Source: Maribacter sp.
Lineage (GTDB): Bacteria > Bacteroidota > Bacteroidia > Flavobacteriales > Flavobacteriaceae
Assembly: GCA_030730545.1 (NCBI GenBank)
Contig: JANQUX010000274.1
Coordinates: 1-5,279 of the forward strand
Direction of reading: 5' to 3'
Length of the DNA stretch: 5,279 nucleotides
Shown here: in pieces, positions 1-5,279 of the stretch
Numbering within the stretch: position 1 is the first letter of the stretch
Layout of the letters: every line of letters begins with the position of its first letter
Translations under genes and position numbers: made by a program
Notes under the pieces: model-generated
What the model saw: only the letters and a program-made list of their open reading frames with translations
Told to the model about the DNA's origin: nothing
The model's database searches: none

Positions 1-15
1 CAAAGACAAGGGTAA
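1..15 (+). CDS. rpmJ: 50S ribosomal protein L36 (bL36), C-terminal tail only
   Basis: The first 15 bases read Gln-Arg-Gln-Gly-stop (TAA at 13-15). Bacterial L36 proteins characteristically end in KQRQG, and rpmJ commonly lies directly before rpsM, so both the residues and the position fit. L36 is a small 50S protein of about 38 residues, and everything before these four codons lies outside the window. Only 2 nt separate its stop from the rpsM start, so the two genes are almost certainly cotranscribed and possibly translationally coupled. With only four residues visible, the identification rests on the tail motif plus synteny. Confidence 0.8.
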
Positions 16-17
16 TT

Positions 18-392
18 ATGGCAAGAATTGCAGGTGTAGATATACCAAAACAAAAGAGAGGCGTTATCGCCTTAACCTACATTTTTGGAATTGGAAGAAG
101 TAGGTCGCAAGAAATATTGAGTAAAGCCCAAGTTAGCGAAGATACTAAGGTTTCTGATTGGAATGATGATGAAATAGGTCGTATTAGAGAAGCTGTTTCT
201 GAATTCGTAATCGAAGGTGAATTACGTTCGGAAACTCAGTTGAACATTAAGCGTTTAATGGATATTGGCTGTTATAGAGGTATACGTCATAGATCAGGTT
301 TGCCTTTAAGAGGTCAACGTACTAAAAACAACTCTAGAACTAGAAAAGGAAAGCGTAAAACAGTTGCTAACAAGAAGAAAGCAACTAAATAA
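18..392 (+). CDS. rpsM: 30S ribosomal protein S13 (uS13)
   Basis: S13 sits in the head of the 30S subunit, contacts 16S rRNA and the P-site tRNA, and forms bridges to the 50S subunit. The 124-residue product has the usual family length. It opens with [10 protein letters not shown], carries the helical N-terminal region (about residues 12-80), and has the diagnostic [15 protein letters not shown] stretch at 88-102. The tail (103-124) is very rich in Lys and Arg and in E. coli-type ribosomes reaches the tRNA. The ATG at 18 is fixed by the family N-terminus and lies 2 nt after the rpmJ stop. An AAGGGT inside the end of rpmJ (8-13) is too close to the start to be a typical Shine-Dalgarno site. 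Two TAA codons in tandem (390-395) end the gene. Confidence 0.98.
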   Translation: MARIAGVDIPKQKRGVIALTYIFGIGRSRSQEILSKAQVSEDTKVSDWNDDEIGRIREAVSEFVIEGELRSETQLNIKRLMDIGCYRGIRHRSGLPLRGQRTKNNSRTRKGKRKTVANKKKATK

Positions 393-401
393 TAATTAGG
401 T

Positions 402-794
402 ATGGCAAAGGCAAGTACTAAAGTTACCAAGAAACGTAAAGTTATAGTTGATTCTGTTGGTGAGGCGCATATAAGTGCATCTTTCAACAACATCATCATC
501 TCTTTGACTAATAAAAAAGGAGATGTTATCTCTTGGTCATCTGCTGGTAAATTAGGTTTCAGAGGTTCTAAGAAAAATACTCCGTATGCTGCGCAAGTAG
601 CTGCTGAAGATTGTTCTAAAGTAGCTCATGAAGCAGGTTTAAGAAAAGTTAAGGTTTATGTAAAAGGTCCAGGTAATGGTAGAGAATCTGCTATTAGATC
701 TTTGCATAACGCTGGTATCGAAGTAACAGAAATTATTGATGTTACTCCAATGCCTCACAACGGATGTCGTCCTCCTAAGAGAAGAAGAGTTTAA
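402..794 (+). CDS. rpsK: 30S ribosomal protein S11 (uS11)
   Basis: S11 belongs to the 30S platform, binds 16S rRNA near the E site and helps select correct codon-anticodon pairing. The 130-residue protein matches the family length. A basic, variable N-terminus (1-14) precedes the conserved core beginning near [11 protein letters not shown] (20-30). The diagnostic [14 protein letters not shown] lies at 88-101 and the [12 protein letters not shown] terminus at 119-130. The gene starts 9 nt after rpsM. The only purine-rich upstream element, AGG, directly abuts the start, so initiation is probably not Shine-Dalgarno driven. It ends 89 nt before rpsD, and that gap appears structured. Confidence 0.98.
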   Translation: MAKASTKVTKKRKVIVDSVGEAHISASFNNIIISLTNKKGDVISWSSAGKLGFRGSKKNTPYAAQVAAEDCSKVAHEAGLRKVKVYVKGPGNGRESAIRSLHNAGIEVTEIIDVTPMPHNGCRPPKRRRV

Positions 795-883
795 TTAATT
801 ACTAATATATTTCACCGAAAGTGTAGTTACGATTATCGAAGGATAAGCCTTAATTCATAGTCTCACTTTCAAATTAAAAGAAA
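795..883 (+). promoter_or_regulatory. Structured rpsK-rpsD intergenic region, candidate S4 leader
   Basis: This 89-nt gap is the largest inside the operon. A perfect 7-bp pairing joins GAAAGTG (817-823) with CACTTTC (864-870). Nested inside are AGTTA (825-829) with TAATT (851-855), including one G-U pair, and TTATC (833-837) with GATAA (842-846) closing a GAAG loop. The outer stem ends 13 nt before the rpsD ATG, within the likely initiating-ribosome footprint. A short alternative hairpin, CAC (813-815) with GTG (821-823), excludes the long stem. S4 represses its own synthesis through mRNA leaders in E. coli and Bacillus. Assigning this element to S4 is inference from position and foldability; no covariation was examined. 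Confidence 0.45.
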
Positions 884-1489
884 ATGGCAAGATATACAGG
901 ACCAAAATCAAAAATCGCCCGTAAATTTGGCGAAGCAATTTTCGGAGATGACAAATCTTTCGAAAAAAAGAATTACCCTCCAGGACAACACGGTAATAAC
1001 AGAAGAAGAGGTAAAAAATCTGAGTACTCTGTTCAATTAATGGAGAAGCAAAAAGCTAAATATACTTACGGTATTTTAGAAAAACAATTCAGAAACTTAT
1101 TCCAGACTGCTAAGAGAAAAGAAGGTGTTGCTGGTGAGATTTTACTTCAATTATGTGAATCTCGTTTAGATAACGTGGTTTTCAGAATGGGAATTTCTCC
1201 TACTAGAAGCGGTGCAAGACAATTAGTATCTCACAGACACATTACGGTTAACGGTGAGTTGGTAAACATACCTTCTTATTCATTAAAAGCAGGAGATGTT
1301 GTTGGTGTTAGAGAAAAATCTAAGTCATTACAAACTATACAAGATTCATTGACTGCAAGTAGCGCAGTTTATGAGTGGATTTCATGGAATAGCGAGAAGA
1401 AGGAAGGTACTTATGTTACTATTCCTGAAAGAATGCAAATTCCTGAAAATATCAAAGAACAATTAATCGTCGAGTTATACTCTAAATAA
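884..1489 (+). CDS. rpsD: 30S ribosomal protein S4 (uS4)
   Basis: S4 is a primary 16S rRNA-binding protein that nucleates assembly of the 30S body, and with S5 it influences decoding accuracy. The 201-residue product has the normal length. The N-terminal domain (1 to about 90) starts [17 protein letters not shown] and contains YPPGQHG (31-37). The S4 RNA-binding domain spans about 94-150, beginning [11 protein letters not shown] and including [14 protein letters not shown] (111-124). The N-terminal region has no cysteines, so this is the zinc-free form; the only cysteine is at 91. The ATG at 884 is preceded by an A-rich stretch without a Shine-Dalgarno motif. In several bacteria S4 is also the translational repressor of its operon, which gives weight to the folded region upstream. 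Confidence 0.98.
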   Translation: MARYTGPKSKIARKFGEAIFGDDKSFEKKNYPPGQHGNNRRRGKKSEYSVQLMEKQKAKYTYGILEKQFRNLFQTAKRKEGVAGEILLQLCESRLDNVVFRMGISPTRSGARQLVSHRHITVNGELVNIPSYSLKAGDVVGVREKSKSLQTIQDSLTASSAVYEWISWNSEKKEGTYVTIPERMQIPENIKEQLIVELYSK

Positions 1490-1506
1490 ACAACACCGAT
1501 CCAATT

Positions 1507-2499
1507 ATGGCATTATTTAATTTTCAGAAACCCGATAAAGTAATAATGATCGATTCCTCTGATTTCGAAGGGAAGTTCGAATTTCGCCCTTTGGAACCTG
1601 GTTATGGATTAACTGTTGGGAATGCATTAAGACGAGTATTGCTTTCTTCTTTAGAAGGTCATGCAATTACTTCTGTTAGGATAGATAAAGTAGAGCATGA
1701 ATTCTCTACGATACCTGGCGTTGTTGAAGATGTAACAGAGATTATATTAAACTTGAAACAAGTTCGTTTCAAGAAGCAAATAGAAGATTCTGAAGCTGAA
1801 GTTGTTTCAATTTCTGTAAGCGGAAAGAATCAATTAACTGCTGGTGATTTTCAAAAGTTCATTTCTGGATATCAAGTATTGAATCCTGATTTAGTAATTT
1901 GTAATATGGATGCTAAAGTTAGCATCAATATGGAAATTACTATTGAAAAAGGGAGAGGTTATGTTCCTGCAGAGGAAAATAAAAAGTCTGGTGCACCATT
2001 AGGTACAATAGCTGTCGATTCTATTTTTACACCTATTAAAAATGTAAAGTATAGTATTGAAAACTTTCGTGTAGAGCAAAAAACTGATTATGAAAAATTA
2101 GTTTTTGAAATCTCTTCAGATGGTTCTATTCATCCTAAAGATGCTTTAACTGAGGCTGCTAAAGTTCTTATTCACCACTTCATGTTATTCTCTGATGAGC
2201 GTATCACATTAGAAGCAGATGAAATCGCTCAAACAGAGACTTACGATGAGGAGTCTTTGCATATGAGACAATTATTAAAAACTAAATTAGTTGATATGGA
2301 TCTTTCGGTTCGTGCACTAAACTGTTTAAAAGCAGCTGAAGTTGATACTTTAGGAGATTTAGTTTCTTTTAATAAGAATGACTTGATGAAGTTTAGAAAC
2401 TTCGGTAAAAAATCTTTAACTGAACTTGAAGAACTTGTAATTAATAAGGGATTAAGTTTTGGTATGGATTTATCAAAATACAAATTAGATAAAGATTAG
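1507..2499 (+). CDS. rpoA: DNA-directed RNA polymerase subunit alpha
   Basis: Alpha dimerises to start polymerase assembly, and its C-terminal domain binds promoter UP elements and activators. The 330-residue product is full length. The N-terminal domain (about 1-235) carries the assembly motif [20 protein letters not shown] (29-48) and [20 protein letters not shown] (57-76). An acidic linker (about 236-252) leads to the C-terminal domain (about 255-322). Residues corresponding to the E. coli DNA-contacting set R265, N268, C269, G296, K298, S299 and E302 are all present with an offset of four (R269, N272, C273, G300, K302, S303, E306), so UP-element recognition should be intact. The start at 1507 follows rpsD by 17 nt with no recognisable Shine-Dalgarno sequence. 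It lies inside the operon between rpsD and rplQ, as is usual in bacteria. Confidence 0.99.
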   Translation: MALFNFQKPDKVIMIDSSDFEGKFEFRPLEPGYGLTVGNALRRVLLSSLEGHAITSVRIDKVEHEFSTIPGVVEDVTEIILNLKQVRFKKQIEDSEAEVVSISVSGKNQLTAGDFQKFISGYQVLNPDLVICNMDAKVSINMEITIEKGRGYVPAEENKKSGAPLGTIAVDSIFTPIKNVKYSIENFRVEQKTDYEKLVFEISSDGSIHPKDALTEAAKVLIHHFMLFSDERITLEADEIAQTETYDEESLHMRQLLKTKLVDMDLSVRALNCLKAAEVDTLGDLVSFNKNDLMKFRNFGKKSLTELEELVINKGLSFGMDLSKYKLDKD

Positions 2500-2558
2500 A
2501 TAATCATATTTTGCTCCTCGTTCTATCGAGTTTGGTAGCAAGATGATAAAATTAAAAG
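2500..2558 (+). promoter_or_regulatory. Stem-loop in the rpoA-rplQ gap, candidate L17 leader or processing site
   Basis: Three stacked pairings fit an imperfect hairpin: ATCAT (2503-2507) with ATGAT (2543-2547), TTGCT (2511-2515) with AGCAA (2537-2541), and CTCG (2517-2520) with CGAG (2527-2530) around a six-base loop. The helix ends 11 nt before the rplQ start, so it could affect initiation. No U-tract follows, so it is not an intrinsic terminator. It might tune L17 output, protect or process the mRNA between rpoA and rplQ, or have no function. The pairing is seen directly; the role is inference. Confidence 0.4.
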
Positions 2559-3092
2559 ATGAGACACGGTAAAAAAATTAATCATTTAGGTAGAAAAACA
2601 GCTCACAGAAAAGCAATGTTAGCAAACATGGCTTGTTCTTTGATCGAACACAAAAGAATCAACACTACGGTGGCTAAAGCGAAAGCTTTGAAACAATTTA
2701 TTGAGCCTTTGATTACAAAATCAAAAGCTGAGAATAATGTAAGTGCTGAAAAAGGTACTCATAACAGACGTATCGTTTTTAAGAATCTTCGTGATAAGTA
2801 TGCAGTAACTGAATTATTCAGTGTTGTTTCTGAGAAAGTTGCTGATAGACCAGGTGGCTATACTAGAATTATCAAGTTAGGAAATCGTTTAGGAGATAAC
2901 GCTGATATGGCGATGATCGAATTAGTTGATTTCAACGAGTTATACAATGCTGGTAAGCCTAAAAAGAAATCTACAAGAAGAAGTAGAAGATCAGGTGCTA
3001 CTGATGATGTAGTTTCTTCTGAGAAAGAAACTAAAGTTGTTGAAGAGGCTCAAACTGAAACTGAAGCTAAGACAGATGATTCTAAGGAATAA
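2559..3092 (+). CDS. rplQ: 50S ribosomal protein L17 (bL17) with C-terminal extension
   Basis: L17 is a bacterial 50S protein bound to 23S rRNA near the peptide exit side. The conserved core is complete. It starts [21 protein letters not shown] (residues 1-21), continues with [20 protein letters not shown] (28-47), and includes [23 protein letters not shown] (96-118) and the end of the fold near ELVDF (121-125). At 177 residues it is about 50 longer than E. coli L17 (127). The extra part is a basic patch (about 133-145) followed by an acidic, low-complexity Glu/Asp/Thr/Ser tail (149-177), which is probably disordered. Such tails are common in Bacteroidota L17. It is the last gene of the operon, with a terminator starting 24 nt after its stop. 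Confidence 0.98.
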   Translation: MRHGKKINHLGRKTAHRKAMLANMACSLIEHKRINTTVAKAKALKQFIEPLITKSKAENNVSAEKGTHNRRIVFKNLRDKYAVTELFSVVSEKVADRPGGYTRIIKLGNRLGDNADMAMIELVDFNELYNAGKPKKKSTRRSRRSGATDDVVSSEKETKVVEEAQTETEAKTDDSKE

Positions 3093-3116
3093 AATTGTCG
3101 ATAAATATTAATAATG

Positions 3117-3150
3117 AAAAAGGATAAGCTTTCTAGCTTATCCTTTTTTT
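3117..3150 (+). terminator. Intrinsic terminator ending the ribosomal operon
   Basis: A perfect inverted repeat pairs AGGATAAGCT (3121-3130) with AGCTTATCCT (3135-3144) around a four-base TTCT loop. It is extended by four A-T pairs (3117-3120 with 3145-3148), giving a 14-bp stem. Seven consecutive T end at 3150, and a second run of seven T follows at 3154-3160. This is a textbook Rho-independent structure. Its position 24 nt after rplQ makes it the end of the alpha operon transcript. Confidence 0.93.
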
Positions 3151-3187
3151 ATGTTTTTTTGTGAACGAAATAAATTATAAGACTAAA

Positions 3188-4315
3188 ATGAAATATCAGG
3201 CAAAGAGAAAAGCAATTATTTTACTTGCAGATGGTACAATCTTTCATGGTAAATCTGTTGGAGACAAAGAAGGAACAGCTTTTGGGGAAGTATGTTTTAA
3301 TACAGGTATGACCGGTTATCAAGAAATATTTACAGATCCATCTTATTTCGGGCAAATTATGGTTACTACCAATGCGCATATAGGTAACTATGGGGTAAAT
3401 ATAGATGAAGTAGAATCTGAGACTATTAAGATTTCAGGCTTGGTTTGTAAAAACTTTAGCTATGAATACTCAAGACCGTTGGCAGATGATAGCTTACTAG
3501 GTTTTTTAAATAAAAATGAATTATTCGCTATCTCTGATGTTGATACACGTGCATTGGTTAGTTATATTAGAGATAATGGTGCAATGAATGCTGTTATATC
3601 TACAGACATTGAGAATATAGATGATTTAAAAAAACGTTTAAGTTCAGTGCCTAGTATGGAAGGTTTAGAATTAGCTTCTAAGGTGTCGACAAAAGAACCA
3701 TATTTTGTTGGCGATGAAGATGCAACTTTTAAAATCGCAGCACTAGATATTGGTATTAAAAAGAACATTTTGCGTAACCTAGTTAAGCGAGGTGCTTATG
3801 TAAAAGTTTTTCCTTACAATACTAGTTTTGAAGATATGTCAGCTTGGAATCCAGATGCCTTCTTTATTTCTAATGGGCCCGGTGATCCAGAACCATTAGT
3901 TGATGCCATCGCCGCTGTCAAGAAGATGATACAGACAGATAAACCTTTATTTGGAATTTGTTTAGGTCATCAAGTACTTGCCATAGCAAATGGGGTGTCC
4001 ACTTATAAGATGCACAATGGTCATAGAGGTATAAACCATCCGATCTTAAATTTAATTACTGGTAAAGGTGAAATTACTTCACAGAATCATGGTTTTGCAA
4101 TTAATAGAGAAGAAACGGAAGCTAATGAGAATTTAGAAATTACTCATATACATCTAAATGATAAAACTGTTGCTGGTATTCGAATGAAAAATAAAGATGT
4201 GTTTTCTGTACAATATCACCCAGAAGCAAGTCCGGGTCCACATGATGCAGATTATCTTTTCGATGATTTTTTCAAATTAATTGAGAATTGTTCAAAACAT
4301 AACGAAATAGTTTAA
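3188..4315 (+). CDS. carA: Carbamoyl-phosphate synthase small subunit (glutaminase)
   Basis: CarA hydrolyses glutamine and passes ammonia to CarB, which makes carbamoyl phosphate for pyrimidine and arginine synthesis in the cytoplasm. From the ATG at 3188 the product is 375 residues (E. coli, 382). The small-chain N-terminal domain (about 6-140) includes FNTGMTGYQEIFTDPSYFGQ (37-56). The class I glutamine amidotransferase domain (about 182-365) has SNGPGDP (228-234), the nucleophile Cys258 in GICLGHQ, and His344 and Glu346 in YHPEASPGP, so the triad is complete. An in-frame GTG at 3161 would add nine residues (384 aa), but it directly abuts the terminator T-tract and the added residues precede the usual MKY-type N-terminus, so the ATG is preferred. 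carB is not in the window. Confidence 0.96.
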   Translation: MKYQAKRKAIILLADGTIFHGKSVGDKEGTAFGEVCFNTGMTGYQEIFTDPSYFGQIMVTTNAHIGNYGVNIDEVESETIKISGLVCKNFSYEYSRPLADDSLLGFLNKNELFAISDVDTRALVSYIRDNGAMNAVISTDIENIDDLKKRLSSVPSMEGLELASKVSTKEPYFVGDEDATFKIAALDIGIKKNILRNLVKRGAYVKVFPYNTSFEDMSAWNPDAFFISNGPGDPEPLVDAIAAVKKMIQTDKPLFGICLGHQVLAIANGVSTYKMHNGHRGINHPILNLITGKGEITSQNHGFAINREETEANENLEITHIHLNDKTVAGIRMKNKDVFSVQYHPEASPGPHDADYLFDDFFKLIENCSKHNEIV

Positions 4316-4417
4316 ATAAACATTAATTAATTGGCAAATGTAGGGGTCGAACAAGCTAGTTAAATGCATGCTTTTGTATCTTTACTTTTTAAACAAACAA
4401 CTAAAAAAAGAGTATAA
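4316..4417 (+). other. carA-eno intergenic region
   Basis: This 102-nt AT-rich gap shows no GC-containing hairpin with a T-tract, so carA has no evident intrinsic terminator here and readthrough into eno is possible. It contains an AT palindrome, ATTAATTAAT (4323-4332), and overlapping ATGCAT and GCATGC palindromes near 4364-4371. The latter are short and not convincing as an operator. The region just before eno is A-rich (4391-4412). Confidence 0.6.
4377..4384 (+). promoter_or_regulatory. Possible flavobacterial -7 element for eno
   Basis: TATCTTTA matches seven of eight positions of the Bacteroidota primary-sigma -7 consensus TAnnTTTG and lies 33 nt before the eno ATG, giving a plausible leader of about 25-30 nt. 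No TTG -33 element is seen at the expected spacing of roughly 17-23 nt upstream; the nearest TTG (4331-4333) is too far away. The call is tentative because AT-rich sequence produces such matches by chance. Confidence 0.35.

Positions 4418-5279
<862 letters not shown>

Noticed and set aside
314..499. Open frame of 61 codons on the minus strand across the rpsM-rpsK junction
   Set aside because: It lies antisense to the conserved S13 and S11 coding sequence, shows no family resemblance, and its hydrophobic look comes from the complement of Lys-rich codons.
806..813. TATATTTC before rpsD as a possible -7 promoter element
   Set aside because: It matches the AT part of the consensus only, lacks the final G and any -33 partner, and such strings are common in this AT-rich gap.
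2241..2483. Open frame of 80 codons on the minus strand inside rpoA
   Set aside because: It is fully antisense to the conserved alpha C-terminal domain, with no recognisable motif; an AT-rich shadow frame.
2507..2513. TATTTTG before rplQ as a possible -7 promoter element
   Set aside because: It is one base short of TAnnTTTG, has no TTG at proper spacing upstream, and lies inside the proposed hairpin.
3562..3768. Open frame of 68 codons on the minus strand inside carA
   Set aside because: It is antisense to the CarA linker and amidotransferase domain and has no independent coding evidence.
4351..4377. Possible hairpin between ACAAGC and GCTTTTGT upstream of eno
   Set aside because: It needs a two-base bulge and a large loop with only six weak pairs, so it is not distinguishable from chance.

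Overview
The window is an ordinary chromosomal core region, most likely from a member of the Flavobacteriia (phylum Bacteroidota). Four things point there: the AT-rich base composition, A-rich start regions with almost no Shine-Dalgarno motifs, flavobacterial-type protein signatures (a cysteine-free S4 N-terminus, an L17 with an acidic tail, an enolase reading [12 protein letters not shown]), and the gene order. Species cannot be fixed from this sequence alone.

All genes are on the + strand. Bases 1-15 are the last four codons and stop of rpmJ (L36). Then comes the alpha ribosomal operon: rpsM (S13), rpsK (S11), rpsD (S4), rpoA (RNA polymerase alpha) and rplQ (L17). A strong intrinsic terminator follows at 3117-3150. 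Two central-metabolism genes come after it: carA (carbamoyl-phosphate synthase small subunit) and eno (enolase), the latter cut off by the window end after 287 codons. The eno frame is open to the last base.

The operon supplies 30S and 50S proteins together with the polymerase alpha subunit, which couples translation capacity to transcription capacity. Downstream, carA feeds pyrimidine and arginine synthesis and eno serves glycolysis. They appear to be separate transcription units placed beside the operon by conserved synteny rather than by shared function.

No mobile element, CRISPR array, tRNA, rRNA or clearly novel system is present. The least explained parts are two intergenic gaps inside the operon, before rpsD (89 nt) and before rplQ (59 nt). 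Both can fold into stem-loops reaching close to the next start codon and are candidates for ribosomal-protein leader elements. The E. coli location for S4 autoregulation, just upstream of rpsM, has only 2 nt of intergenic space here.
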